Assembly (NCBI RefSeq): GCF_030929595.1
Contig: NZ_JAVFVR010000009.1
Location: 62,001 to 126,000 of the forward strand
Origin: Flavobacterium sp. LHD-85
GTDB lineage: Bacteria > Bacteroidota > Bacteroidia > Flavobacteriales > Flavobacteriaceae
Length of the DNA: 64,000 bases
Reading direction: 5' to 3'
Both the position numbers and the translations under genes were made by a program. The notes beneath the pieces are model-generated. The model had not been told where the DNA came from, did no database searches, and saw only the letters and a program-made list of their open reading frames with translations. Every line of letters starts with the position of its first letter. Within the stretch, counting starts at the first letter, position 1. Below are positions 43,854 through 53,247 of this stretch, in pieces.

Positions 43854-44972
43854 ATGAATTTAAAAATTGCAGTTTTACCAGGAGACGGAATTGGGCCAGA
43901 AGTAATTTTACAAGCTAAGAAAGCTTTGTACGCTATTGGCGAAGTGTATAATCATGAATTTGTTTTTGAAGAAGCACTCATGGGAGCGGTTGCTATCGAT
44001 AAGACGGGAAGTCCTTTGCCGGAGCAGACTCTGAATCTGTGTTTAAATACAGATGCAGTTTTGCTTGGTGCTATTGGTGATCCGAAATACGATAACAATC
44101 CAAATGCAAAGGTTCGTCCGGAACAAGGATTATTAAAACTGCGAAAAGAATTAGGATTGTTTGCTAATATTCGTCCTATAAAACCTTATAAAGCCTTAAT
44201 TGAATCTTCTCCTTTAAAAAGAGAAATTATTGAAGGAGCAGATTTTACCATTTTTAGAGAATTAACAGGTGGAGCTTATTTTGGAACAAAAACACTTAAT
44301 GAAGAAGGAACACATGCTTCGGATTTATGTGAATATTCAGAAGAAGAAATTACCAGAATTGCACATTTAGCTTTTAAATCGGCACAAAAAAGACGCAAAA
44401 AGCTAACGATGGTCGATAAAGCCAATGTTTTGGAAACTTCAAGATTGTGGAGAAAAGTAGTTCAGAAAGTGAGCGAGGATTATCCAGATGTTAAGCTTGA
44501 TTTCTTATTTGTTGATAATGCAGCAATGCAGTTAATCTTAAATCCGAAACAGTTTGATGTGATTTTAACTGAAAACTTGTTCGGAGATATTTTATCTGAT
44601 GAAGCTAGTGTAATTACGGGATCTATTGGTTTATTGCCATCAGTATCTTTAGGAGAGAAAAATGCTTTGTTTGAGCCAATTCATGGGTCATATCCGCAGG
44701 CAAAAGGAAAGAACATTGCTAATCCGATTGCTTCGATTTTAGCGGCGGCACTTTTGTTAGAGCATTTTGGATTAACGAAAGAAGCTCATGTAATCTATAA
44801 AGCGGTAGAAAAAGCAATTGAATACAAAGTAGTTACAGTTGATTTGAAACCAGATTCAAAATTCGGAACTAACGAAGTAGGAGAGTTTGTTTCTAATTTT
44901 ATTTTCAGCAAAGATGATTTGCTGTATTTCAATAATGACAATGTAAGTATTGGGCAATCTACAATTGTTTAA
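43854..44972 (+). CDS. leuB: 3-isopropylmalate dehydrogenase
   Basis: 372 residues. PGDGIGPEVI at the N-terminus, RPEQGLLKLRKELGLFANIRPIK with arginines that bind the substrate, FRELTGGAYFG and NLFGDILSDEAS with the metal-binding aspartates, and GLLPSVSLG ... FEPIHGSYPQAKGKNIANP for NAD binding. Oxidises and decarboxylates 3-isopropylmalate. leuC and leuD (isomerase subunits) are not in this window. The ilv leader follows 107 nt later. Confidence 0.95.
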   Translation: MNLKIAVLPGDGIGPEVILQAKKALYAIGEVYNHEFVFEEALMGAVAIDKTGSPLPEQTLNLCLNTDAVLLGAIGDPKYDNNPNAKVRPEQGLLKLRKELGLFANIRPIKPYKALIESSPLKREIIEGADFTIFRELTGGAYFGTKTLNEEGTHASDLCEYSEEEITRIAHLAFKSAQKRRKKLTMVDKANVLETSRLWRKVVQKVSEDYPDVKLDFLFVDNAAMQLILNPKQFDVILTENLFGDILSDEASVITGSIGLLPSVSLGEKNALFEPIHGSYPQAKGKNIANPIASILAAALLLEHFGLTKEAHVIYKAVEKAIEYKVVTVDLKPDSKFGTNEVGEFVSNFIFSKDDLLYFNNDNVSIGQSTIV

Positions 44973-45054
44973 TATTTTTTGTTAAAATGTGAAGATAATC
45001 ACAAGAAGTATTGTAAATGTTGAGATTTTATTTTTTTACTTCCAGAAGTTTATT

Positions 45055-45062
45055 TACTTTTG
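45055..45062 (+). promoter_or_regulatory. -7 box for the ilv leader
   Basis: TACTTTTG matches TAnnTTTG, 17 nt before the leader ATG. The -33 region is T-rich without a clear TTTG. Confidence 0.5.
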
Positions 45063-45078
45063 TAACACTAAAAAATAA

Positions 45079-45156
45079 ATGATGCAAATCTCAATTATTA
45101 TTACTTCTGTCGTTGTTGTCAATGTGATTCACACATCTGCATCGGGAATGTTATAA
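45079..45156 (+). CDS. ilvL: Branched-chain amino acid leader peptide for the ilv operon
   Basis: ATG ATG at 45079, TAA at 45154-45156, 25 residues with runs SIIITSVVVVNVI. Four isoleucines and five valines cluster between residues 4 and 17, and it ends in Leu. It sits directly before a Rho-independent terminator and ilvD. The composition marks it as a regulatory leader sensing Ile/Val charging, analogous to enteric ilv leaders. Confidence 0.85.
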   Translation: MMQISIIITSVVVVNVIHTSASGML

Positions 45157-45210
45157 ATATAATTGAAAGACTATATTACAAACCTTCCAAATACTGGAAG
45201 GTTTTTTTTT
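45145..45210 (+). promoter_or_regulatory. ilv operon transcription attenuator
   Basis: Terminator stem AAACCTTCCA (45180-45189) / TGGAAGGTTT (45195-45204), loop AATAC, T-run to 45210. GGAATGTT (45145-45152), at the end of the leader ORF, can pair with AACCTTCC of the terminator with one mismatch and is a candidate antiterminator. The upstream 1:2 stem is less clear than in the his case. Confidence 0.75.
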
Positions 45211-45238
45211 GAGTAAAAAATTAAAAAATAAAACTATA

Positions 45239-46912
45239 ATGGAATTAAATAAGTACAGCAAGACCATCACACAAGATCAAACACAGCCAGCGGCGCAAGC
45301 GATGTTGTACGGAATCGGTTTAACTGAGGAAGATTTAAAAAAAGCACAAGTTGGTATTGTGAGCATGGGTTACGATGGTAACACTTGTAACATGCACTTG
45401 AACGATTTAGCAAAAGATGTTAAAAAAGGTGTTTGGGATGCAGATCTTGTCGGACTTATTTTTAATACCATTGGTGTCAGTGACGGTATTTCTAACGGAA
45501 CTGAAGGTATGCGTTACTCACTAGTTTCTCGTGATGTAATTGCAGATTCTATCGAAACTGTTGCGGGTGCGCAATGGTATGATAGTATTATTGCAATTCC
45601 TGGATGCGATAAAAATATGCCTGGAGCATTAATTGCAATGGGAAGATTGAACCGTCCGTCTATGATGATTTACGGTGGTTCTATTCATTCTGGGAAATGG
45701 AAAGGAGAATCTTTAAACATTGTTTCTGCTTTTGAAGCTTTAGGTAAAAAGGTAAAAGGCGAAATTACTCCAGAAGATTTTAAAGGTGTTATTCAAAATG
45801 CTTGTCCTGGAGCTGGTGCTTGCGGTGGTATGTATACTGCAAATACAATGTCTTCTGCAATTGAAGCATTGGGAATGAGTTTGCCTTATAGTTCTTCAAA
45901 TCCTGCTTTAAGCCAAGAAAAAAGAGATGAATGTCTGGAAGCTGGAAAAGCAATCAAAATATTATTAGAAAAAGATATTAAGCCAAGAGACATTATGACT
46001 CGTAAGGCTTTCGAAAACGCTATTACAATTGTAGCTGTTTTAGGAGGTTCTACAAATGCGGTTATGCACTTAATCGCAATGGCTCACTCAGTTGGAATCA
46101 CAATTACTTTAGATGATTTCCAAGCTATTAACGATAGAACACCGGTATTGGCAGACATGAAGCCAAGCGGTAAATATATGATGGAAGACATTCACGAAGT
46201 GGGAGGTATTCCAGCAGTTATGAAATACTTATTGAAAGTTGGACTTATTCACGGAGACTGTTTAACTGTAACAGGAAAAACAGTTGCTGAAAACTTAGCT
46301 TCAACTCCAGATTTGCAAGACGGACAAGAAGTAATTCATGAAATTCAAAAAGCATTAAAACCAACAGGAAATATTCAGGTATTATACGGAAATCTTGCTT
46401 CTGAAGGTGCTGTAGCAAAAATCAGCGGAAAAGAAGGAGAGTATTTCGAAGGGCCAGCTGTTGTATTTGAAGGTGAATTTGAAGTAATTCCAGGTCTTCA
46501 AGCCGGAAAAATTAAACCAGGTAATGTAGTCGTCATTAGAGGTTGTGGGCCAAAAGGTGGTCCGGGAATGCCTGAAATGCTGAAGCCTACATCTGCGATT
46601 ATTGGAGCTGGATTAGGAAGCAGTTGTGCACTAATCACAGACGGTAGATTCTCGGGCGGTTCGCACGGTTTCGTGGTAGGACACGTTACACCAGAAGCAT
46701 ATGATGGTGGTGGTATTGCACTAGTAAAAGATGGTGATTTAATTGCTATTGATGCGGTGAAAAATACGATTGACCTGAAGATATCTGACGAAGAATTTGC
46801 CGCAAGAAAAGCAGCTTGGGTTAAGCCAGCTTTAAAAGTTGACAGAGGGGTTTTACTTAAATACGCTAAGTCGGTTTCTAGTGCATCAACAGGATGTGTT
46901 ACCGATAATTAA
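45239..46912 (+). CDS. ilvD: Dihydroxy-acid dehydratase
   Basis: 557 residues from the ATG at 45239. The frame is open back to a TTG in the terminator T-run, which is not a credible start. Fe-S cysteines are in GCDKNMPG and CPGAGACGGMYTANTM, with a third in the GCGPKGGPGMPEM region. DGRFSGGSHGFVVGHV is the C-terminal signature. It dehydrates dihydroxyisovalerate and dihydroxymethylvalerate in valine and isoleucine synthesis. First structural gene after the attenuator. Confidence 0.97.
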   Translation: MELNKYSKTITQDQTQPAAQAMLYGIGLTEEDLKKAQVGIVSMGYDGNTCNMHLNDLAKDVKKGVWDADLVGLIFNTIGVSDGISNGTEGMRYSLVSRDVIADSIETVAGAQWYDSIIAIPGCDKNMPGALIAMGRLNRPSMMIYGGSIHSGKWKGESLNIVSAFEALGKKVKGEITPEDFKGVIQNACPGAGACGGMYTANTMSSAIEALGMSLPYSSSNPALSQEKRDECLEAGKAIKILLEKDIKPRDIMTRKAFENAITIVAVLGGSTNAVMHLIAMAHSVGITITLDDFQAINDRTPVLADMKPSGKYMMEDIHEVGGIPAVMKYLLKVGLIHGDCLTVTGKTVAENLASTPDLQDGQEVIHEIQKALKPTGNIQVLYGNLASEGAVAKISGKEGEYFEGPAVVFEGEFEVIPGLQAGKIKPGNVVVIRGCGPKGGPGMPEMLKPTSAIIGAGLGSSCALITDGRFSGGSHGFVVGHVTPEAYDGGGIALVKDGDLIAIDAVKNTIDLKISDEEFAARKAAWVKPALKVDRGVLLKYAKSVSSASTGCVTDN

Positions 46913-47040
46913 TTATAAAAATAAAAATATCAATTACAATAGCAATGACAATGGCAAACTCAAGTGGAAATATTTATAAAAGATTTCCATTGAATTTTGA
47001 AATTGAACTTTGATATTGATTTTTGAAAAAAAGATATACT

Positions 47041-48729
47041 ATGAAAATATCAGGGGCAGAAGCCGTTATAAGATGTTTATTAGCAGAAGGAGTAGATTTA
47101 ATTTATGGTTACCCAGGTGGAGCTATAATGCCAGTTTACGACGAATTATATAAATTTCAAGATCAGTTACACCATGTTTTAGTACGTCACGAACAAGGTG
47201 CAACACATGCAGCTCAAGGTTATGCAAGAGCTACAGGAAAAGTAGGGGTAGCAATTGCTACTTCTGGACCAGGAGCTACAAATTTAGTAACTGGTATCGC
47301 AGATGCTCAAATCGATTCAACTCCTTTGGTTTGTATTACAGGTCAAGTTGGAAGACACTTATTAGGATCTGATGCATTTCAGGAAACAGATATTATCGGA
47401 ATTTCTACTCCGGTTACAAAATGGAATTTTCAGGTAACTGAAGCTTCTCAAATTCCTGAAATTATTGCAAAAGCATTTTATATTGCTCGTTCTGGACGTC
47501 CAGGGCCTGTATTGGTTGATATTACTAAAAATGCTCAGTTTGATGAGTTAGATTTTAGTTATGAAAAATGCACAGGAATCAGAAGTTATGTTCCAGTTCC
47601 AAAATTAAACTTAGACAAAGTTGCCGAAGCTGCGGCTTTAATTAATAGTGCAAAAAAACCTTTTATTGTTTTTGGACAAGGAGTTATTTTGGGTCAGGCA
47701 GAAGCAGAATTTAAAGCGGTGGTTGAAAAATCTGGAATTCCAGCAGCTTGGACAATTTTAGGTTTATCAGCATTACCGACAGATCATCCTCTAAACGTTG
47801 GTATGCTTGGGATGCATGGAAATTATGCGCCAAATTTACTAACTAACGAATGTGATGTTTTAATTGCTTTCGGAATGCGTTTTGACGATCGTGTTACAGG
47901 TAAATTAAGCACTTACGCAAAACAGGCAAAAGTAGTTCACTTTGAAATTGATCCTGCAGAGGTTGATAAAAACGTGAAAACAGAAATTGCTGTTTTAGGA
48001 GATGTAAAAGAATCTTTAGCTGCTTTACTACCATTATTAGATGCAAAATCTCATGATGCTTGGCATAATGAATTCAAAGAATTAAGCAAAGTTGAATTTG
48101 ATTCAGTAATAAAAGAAGAATTAAATCCAACAAACGGTAAAGGAATTTCGATGGGAGAAACTATCGAAATGATCAACAAACATTCAAAAGGAGACGCAAT
48201 TATCGTTTCAGATGTTGGTCAGCACCAAATGTTTGCTTGCCGTTATGCTAAATTCAATTCGACTAAAAGTAATATTACTTCAGGTGGATTAGGAACAATG
48301 GGGTTTGCATTGCCTGCTGCAATTGGAGCAAAAATGGGAAAACCAGAACGTGAAGTAGTAGCGATTATTGGTGATGGAGGCTTCCAGATGACAATTCAGG
48401 AACTTGGAACAATTTTCCAGACAGAGGTTCCGGTAAAGATTGTGGTTTTAAACAACGAATTCTTAGGAATGGTTCGCCAATGGCAAGAATTATTCTTTGA
48501 TAACAGATATGCTTCAACAAAAATGATTAATCCAAATTTCATTGCCATTGCTGAAGGATACCATATCAAATCTAAAAAAGTTACACAACGCGAAGATTTA
48601 GATGCCGCGGTCGCTGAGATGCTGGCTTCAAAAGATTCATATTTCTTAGAAGTTGTAGTCGAAAAAGAAAACAACGTTTTCCCAATGATTCCAACAGGAG
48701 CTTGTGTATCAGAAATTAGATTAAGTTAA
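47041..48729 (+). CDS. ilvB: Acetolactate synthase large subunit
   Basis: 562 residues from the ATG at 47041; an upstream TTG at 47023 in frame adds six residues and is less likely. The N-terminal pyrimidine domain has GYPGGAIMPVYDEL and the catalytic Glu in RHEQGATHAAQGYARATG; the TPP domain carries GDGGFQMTIQELGT...VVLNN. It forms acetolactate or acetohydroxybutyrate. Partnered with the small subunit encoded 53 nt downstream. The gap contains a perfect 18-bp palindrome. Confidence 0.96.
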   Translation: MKISGAEAVIRCLLAEGVDLIYGYPGGAIMPVYDELYKFQDQLHHVLVRHEQGATHAAQGYARATGKVGVAIATSGPGATNLVTGIADAQIDSTPLVCITGQVGRHLLGSDAFQETDIIGISTPVTKWNFQVTEASQIPEIIAKAFYIARSGRPGPVLVDITKNAQFDELDFSYEKCTGIRSYVPVPKLNLDKVAEAAALINSAKKPFIVFGQGVILGQAEAEFKAVVEKSGIPAAWTILGLSALPTDHPLNVGMLGMHGNYAPNLLTNECDVLIAFGMRFDDRVTGKLSTYAKQAKVVHFEIDPAEVDKNVKTEIAVLGDVKESLAALLPLLDAKSHDAWHNEFKELSKVEFDSVIKEELNPTNGKGISMGETIEMINKHSKGDAIIVSDVGQHQMFACRYAKFNSTKSNITSGGLGTMGFALPAAIGAKMGKPEREVVAIIGDGGFQMTIQELGTIFQTEVPVKIVVLNNEFLGMVRQWQELFFDNRYASTKMINPNFIAIAEGYHIKSKKVTQREDLDAAVAEMLASKDSYFLEVVVEKENNVFPMIPTGACVSEIRLS

Positions 48730-48743
48730 GGAAAAAGTTTCAA

Positions 48744-48761
48744 TCCCGATAGCTATCGGGA
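48744..48761. repeat. Perfect palindrome TCCCGATAGCTATCGGGA
   Basis: 18-bp perfect palindrome between ilvB and ilvN. A near copy (CCCGATAGCTATCGAGA) occurs at 62755-62771. Dispersed element or regulator site. Confidence 0.7.
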
Positions 48762-48782
48762 AAATAAAACTAAAAAAACAAC

Positions 48783-49304
48783 ATGGAAGATAAAACATTT
48801 ACCATATCGGTATATTCAGAAAATAATGTGGGTTTATTAAATAGAATATCTGGAATATTCTTAAAGCGTCACATTAATATATTAAGTCTAAATGTTTCAG
48901 AATCAGAAATAGAGAATGTTTCAAGATTTATCATAGTAGTTAATACGACAGAAAAATGGGTTCAGAATATTGTAGGCCAAATTGAAAAACAAATTGAAGT
49001 TATAAAAGCATTTTATCATACAGACGAAGAAACGATTTTCTTAGAAAATGCTTTGTTCAAAATCGCTTCAAGTTTGTTGTTTGACGAGAAACAGATTCAG
49101 AATATTATCAAAGAAAGCCAGTCTACAATTGTGACAGTTTCTCGTGATTTCTTTGTGATTTCAAAATCAGGAAGACGTTCTGAAATTGAAGAATTATACC
49201 AAAAGTTCAAACCATACGGAATTATGCAGTTTGTACGTTCGGGAAGAATATCAGTTTCTAAACAAAAAATGGAGATTTCTACATTATTGGAGAGCTTTAA
49301 ATAA
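48783..49304 (+). CDS. ilvN: Acetolactate synthase small (regulatory) subunit
   Basis: 173 residues. The N-terminal ACT domain (about 1-75) reads FTISVYSENNVGLLNRISGIFLKRHINILSLNV, the site of valine feedback. The C-terminal ALS_ss domain (about 85-173) includes SQSTIVTVSRDFFVISKSGRRSEIEELY. It activates IlvB and confers feedback inhibition. Same transcript as ilvB and ilvC. Confidence 0.95.
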   Translation: MEDKTFTISVYSENNVGLLNRISGIFLKRHINILSLNVSESEIENVSRFIIVVNTTEKWVQNIVGQIEKQIEVIKAFYHTDEETIFLENALFKIASSLLFDEKQIQNIIKESQSTIVTVSRDFFVISKSGRRSEIEELYQKFKPYGIMQFVRSGRISVSKQKMEISTLLESFK

Positions 49305-49365
49305 TAAAAATCTTAGTTATATATAATCAATATTAAATTTCATTTCATTAAATATTAAAACAAAA

Positions 49366-50835
49366 ATGGCAAATTATTTCAATACATTACCACTTAGATT
49401 ACAATTAGAACAATTAGGAGTTTGCGAATTTATGGAGCAATCAGAATTTGCAGACGGAATTGCAGCATTAGCTGGAAAAAAAGTTGTAATTGTGGGTTGT
49501 GGAGCGCAAGGTTTGAATCAAGGTTTAAACATGAGAGATTCTGGTTTAGACATTTCTTATGCATTGCGTGCTGATGCAATTGCAGAAAAAAGAGCTTCTT
49601 ATAAAAATGCAACTGAAAATGGTTTCAAAGTAGGAACGTACGAAGAATTGATTCCAACTGCAGATTTAGTTTGTAACCTTACACCTGACAAACAGCACAC
49701 AGCTGTGGTAACTGCTATTATGCCATTAATGAAACAGGGATCTACTTTGTCTTATTCTCACGGATTCAACATTGTAGAAGAAGGAATGCAGATTCGTAAA
49801 GATATCACTGTTGTGATGTGTGCTCCTAAATGTCCAGGTTCTGAGGTGCGTGAAGAGTACAAAAGAGGATTTGGAGTTCCAACTCTTATTGCAGTTCACC
49901 CAGAAAACGATCCAAACGGATTTGGTTTAGATCAAGCTAAAGCTTACGCGGTAGCAACTGGAGGACACAGAGCTGGAGTTTTAAGATCATCTTTCGTAGC
50001 TGAAGTAAAATCAGATTTAATGGGTGAGCAGACAATTCTTTGCGGATTATTGCAAACAGGATCTATTTTATGTTTCGATAAAATGGTTGAAAAAGGAATC
50101 GATGCTGCTTACGCTTCTAAATTAATCCAATACGGATGGGAAACTATCACTGAGGCTTTAAAACACGGTGGTATTACAAATATGATGGATCGTTTGAATA
50201 ATCCTTCAAAAATTGAAGCTTACGAATTGGCTGAAGAATTGAAAGATATTATGCGTCCGTTATTCCAAAAACATCAAGACGATATCATTTCTGGAGAATT
50301 CTCTAGAACTATGATGATCGACTGGGCTAATGATGATGTTAACTTATTGAAATGGAGAGCTGCAACAGGAGAAACTAACTTCGAAAAAACAGCTCCACAA
50401 GAAGCTCCAATCTCTGAGCAAGAATATTTTGATAATGGAGTATTAATGATTGCAATGGTAAAAGCTGGTGTTGAATTAGCTTTCGAAACAATGACTGAAG
50501 CGGGAATCATTGAAGAATCTGCTTACTACGAGTCATTACACGAGTTGCCATTAATTGCAAACACAATTGCAAGAAAGAAATTGTTCGAAATGAACCGTGT
50601 AATTTCTGATACTGCTGAGTACGGATGTTACTTATTTGATCATGCTTGTAAGCCATTATTGACTGAATTCATGAAAAAAGTAGATACTAATATTATCGGA
50701 AAACCGTTTTCAACTTCAAACGGAGTAGATAATGCAGTATTGATTGCTGTTAACAGAGAAATCCGTCAGCATCCTATCGAAGAAGTAGGAGCTTGGTTAA
50801 GAGAGTCTATGACAGCAATGAAAAAAATTGGATAA
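49366..50835 (+). CDS. ilvC: Ketol-acid reductoisomerase, class II
   Basis: 489 residues, the long class II form with a duplicated knotted C-terminal domain. The N-terminal Rossmann motif is VVIVGCGAQGLNQGLNMRDSG, and LVCNLTPDKQHTAV, YSHGFNIVEEGMQI and CAPKCPGSEVREEYKRGFGVPTL follow. The C-terminal half contains DLMGEQTILCGLLQTGSI with the metal-binding Asp and Glu. It converts acetolactate to dihydroxyisovalerate with NADPH. Last gene of the ilv cluster; a transaminase and ilvA are not in this window. Confidence 0.96.
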   Translation: MANYFNTLPLRLQLEQLGVCEFMEQSEFADGIAALAGKKVVIVGCGAQGLNQGLNMRDSGLDISYALRADAIAEKRASYKNATENGFKVGTYEELIPTADLVCNLTPDKQHTAVVTAIMPLMKQGSTLSYSHGFNIVEEGMQIRKDITVVMCAPKCPGSEVREEYKRGFGVPTLIAVHPENDPNGFGLDQAKAYAVATGGHRAGVLRSSFVAEVKSDLMGEQTILCGLLQTGSILCFDKMVEKGIDAAYASKLIQYGWETITEALKHGGITNMMDRLNNPSKIEAYELAEELKDIMRPLFQKHQDDIISGEFSRTMMIDWANDDVNLLKWRAATGETNFEKTAPQEAPISEQEYFDNGVLMIAMVKAGVELAFETMTEAGIIEESAYYESLHELPLIANTIARKKLFEMNRVISDTAEYGCYLFDHACKPLLTEFMKKVDTNIIGKPFSTSNGVDNAVLIAVNREIRQHPIEEVGAWLRESMTAMKKIG

Positions 50836-50850
50836 TAAAAAAAGGGGAAT

Positions 50851-50875
50851 TCCCGCAGAATTCGATTTTGCGGGA
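50851..50875 (+). terminator. Weak hairpin after ilvC
   Basis: TCCCGCA (50851-50857) / TGCGGGA (50869-50875), 11-nt loop, short T stretch. It may terminate the ilv operon. Confidence 0.4.
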
Positions 50876-51170
50876 TTTGCACTGTATCAATGATTTGTAA
50901 TATTTTGAATTAGTAAGCACTTATTAAGATAAAAGATATAGATGCATATTGCATTCACTTAACTTCTGTGAGAGAGTTAAGTGAAGCGGATCCCTAAAAA
51001 TGGGGTATATTTTGTTAAAAATATACTTGTTGAAATTTCTGTTTTAATTAATAAAGTTGCTGCTATTTTCAAAATATAGAAAAGTCTCGCAGTGCGGTTC
51101 GCAAAAATTAATTGTTATTGAAATTTGTTAAATTAAAAAAGGCATAATATCTATTTATTATGCCTTTTTT
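50876..51170 (+). ncRNA. Structured non-coding region, candidate small RNA ending in a terminator
   Basis: No ORF. In order: ATGCA/TGCAT; a 10-bp stem TCACTTAACT / AGTTAAGTGA around 50955-50985; CCC/GGGG; GTATATTTT / AAAATATAC at about 51005-51030; TGCG/CGCA near 51095; then a strong terminator GGCATAATA (51141-51149) / TATTATGCC (51156-51164) with flanking A and T runs. The order suits an independent small RNA or a long 5'/3' untranslated element. Resemblance to a flavobacterial 6S RNA is a guess only. Confidence 0.4.
51135..51170 (+). terminator. Strong intrinsic terminator upstream of acs
   Basis: AAAAAAGGCATAATA / TATTATGCCTTTTTT, loop TCTATT. It is 156 nt before acs and about 300 nt after ilvC. 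Confidence 0.9.
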
Positions 51171-51325
51171 GCCCTTAAGCAGTAATAAAAAATAAAGTTT
51201 TAGAATAATTTCAGATAATTATCATATTTTATTAAATAAATGTTTCTATTTAATAAAATTTATGAATTAAATTATTTCACGGATACGTTCAGATTTAATA
51301 CATTTATAAAAAAATTCAACAAACG

Positions 51326-53236
51326 ATGAGCTATTACAAAATTGAAAATTTAGAACAATACTTTAAACATTACAATAAGTCAATAAGAGAGCCAAGAAAA
51401 TTTTGGGGAAAAATAGCAGAGGAGAATTTCACATGGTACCAGCAATGGGAAAAAGTTGTTGATTTTAATATGGCTGAGGCTGAAGTAAAATGGTTTACAG
51501 ATGCTAAAGTTAACATTACCAAAAACTGTATTGATAGACATTTAAGCAAAAGAGGAGAGAAGACGGCTATTATTTTTGAGCCAAACGATCCTTCTGAAGA
51601 AGCTTTACATATAACGTATAATGAATTATACGAAAGGGTTTCAAAAATGGCAAACGTTCTTCGCGAACAAGGTGTTCGTAAAGGAGATAGAGTTTGCATT
51701 TATTTGCCAATGATTCCAGAATTGGCTGTTTCTGTTTTGGCTTGTGCTAGAATTGGAGCAATTCACTCTGTTGTTTTTGCTGGATTTTCTGCTTCTGCAG
51801 TTTCGGCAAGAATCAACGATTGCGAGTGTAAAATGGTAATCACATCAGACGGTGGATATAGAGGAAATAAAACAATTGATTTAAAAGGAATTGTTGACGA
51901 AGCTCTAGAAACTTGCGCTTCTGTTACAAAAGTTTTAGTGGCAAAAAGAACTAATACTGATGTTAAAATGAAAGAAGGCCGTGATATTTGGTTACAGCCA
52001 TTATTAGATGCCGCTCTAGACAATAGCGTCGCTGAAATTATGGATGCTGAAGATCCGTTGTTTATTTTATATACTTCAGGTTCAACAGGTAAGCCAAAAG
52101 GAATGGTTCATACGACTGCTGGTTATATGGTTTACACGGCATACACTTTCAAAAACGTTTTCAATTACGAAGACAATGATATTTTCTGGTGTACAGCAGA
52201 CATCGGTTGGATTACAGGTCACTCTTATATTTTATACGGACCATTATTGAATGGTGCTACAACTGTAATTTTTGAAGGAGTTCCTTCTTATCCAGATTTT
52301 AGCCGTTTTTGGGATATTATCGAAAAACATAAAATTACACAATTCTATACCGCACCAACGGCAATCCGTTCGTTAGCAAAAGAAAGTTTAGATTATATTC
52401 AAAAATATCCTCTTAAATCTCTTAAAGTTATTGGATCTGTTGGAGAACCAATCAACGAAGAAGCTTGGCACTGGTTTAATGATCACGTAGGAGATAAGAG
52501 ATGTCCAGTTGTGGATACTTGGTGGCAGACTGAAACTGGAGGAATAATGATTTCGCCAATTGCATTTGTAACACCAACAAAACCAACGTATGCAACCTTA
52601 CCATTACCAGGAATCCAGCCAGTTTTGATGGATGAAAAACGTAATGAAATTGAAGGAAATCAAGTGGTTGGAAGTTTATGCATTAAATTCCCATGGCCAG
52701 GAATCGCCAGAACAATTTGGGGAGACCACCAACGTTATAAAGACACTTATTTCTCTGCTTTCCCTGGAAAATACTTTACAGGAGACGGAGCGTTAAGAGA
52801 CGAAGTAGGTTACTACAGAATTACGGGTAGAGTAGATGATGTGGTAATTGTTTCTGGTCATAATTTAGGAACAGCTCCTATTGAAGATGCGATCAATGAA
52901 CACCCAGCGGTTGCAGAATCTGCAATTGTTGGATTCCCTCATGACATTAAAGGAAATGCCTTATATGGTTACGTTATTCTAAAAGAAACTGGAGAGGTTA
53001 GAGATAGAAATAACTTAACGAAAGAGATTAACCAGTATATTTCTGATCATATCGGACCAATCGCAAAATTGGATAAAATTCAATTCGTTTCTGGTTTGCC
53101 AAAAACTCGTTCTGGAAAAATCATGCGTAGAATTTTGCGTAAAATAGCAGAAGGTGATCATTCTAATTTTGGAGATACTTCAACATTATTAAACCCAGAA
53201 ATTGTAGATGAAATTATCAAAGGAAAAATTTCTTAA
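51326..53236 (+). CDS. acs: Acetyl-CoA synthetase
   Basis: 636 residues. Adenylate-forming enzyme with ATP-binding YTSGSTGKPKGMVHT, DTWWQTETGG (acetate pocket tryptophan), YFTGDGALRDEVGYYRITGRVDDV and the acetylatable lysine in PKTRSGKIMRRIL (about Lys598). Converts acetate, ATP and CoA to acetyl-CoA. Monocistronic, with a terminator on each side. The region upstream after the terminator is AT-rich with TACATTTA as a weak -7-like box. Confidence 0.96.
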   Translation: MSYYKIENLEQYFKHYNKSIREPRKFWGKIAEENFTWYQQWEKVVDFNMAEAEVKWFTDAKVNITKNCIDRHLSKRGEKTAIIFEPNDPSEEALHITYNELYERVSKMANVLREQGVRKGDRVCIYLPMIPELAVSVLACARIGAIHSVVFAGFSASAVSARINDCECKMVITSDGGYRGNKTIDLKGIVDEALETCASVTKVLVAKRTNTDVKMKEGRDIWLQPLLDAALDNSVAEIMDAEDPLFILYTSGSTGKPKGMVHTTAGYMVYTAYTFKNVFNYEDNDIFWCTADIGWITGHSYILYGPLLNGATTVIFEGVPSYPDFSRFWDIIEKHKITQFYTAPTAIRSLAKESLDYIQKYPLKSLKVIGSVGEPINEEAWHWFNDHVGDKRCPVVDTWWQTETGGIMISPIAFVTPTKPTYATLPLPGIQPVLMDEKRNEIEGNQVVGSLCIKFPWPGIARTIWGDHQRYKDTYFSAFPGKYFTGDGALRDEVGYYRITGRVDDVVIVSGHNLGTAPIEDAINEHPAVAESAIVGFPHDIKGNALYGYVILKETGEVRDRNNLTKEINQYISDHIGPIAKLDKIQFVSGLPKTRSGKIMRRILRKIAEGDHSNFGDTSTLLNPEIVDEIIKGKIS

Positions 53237-53247
53237 TTAAAAATATA

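Noticed and set aside
45209..45238. Longer ilvD beginning at a TTG
   Set aside because: The extension starts inside the terminator T-run; the ATG at 45239 gives the normal length.
50891..50914. Tiny ORF MICNILN as a leader peptide for acs
   Set aside because: No amino acid bias relevant to acs and far from the terminator; likely chance.
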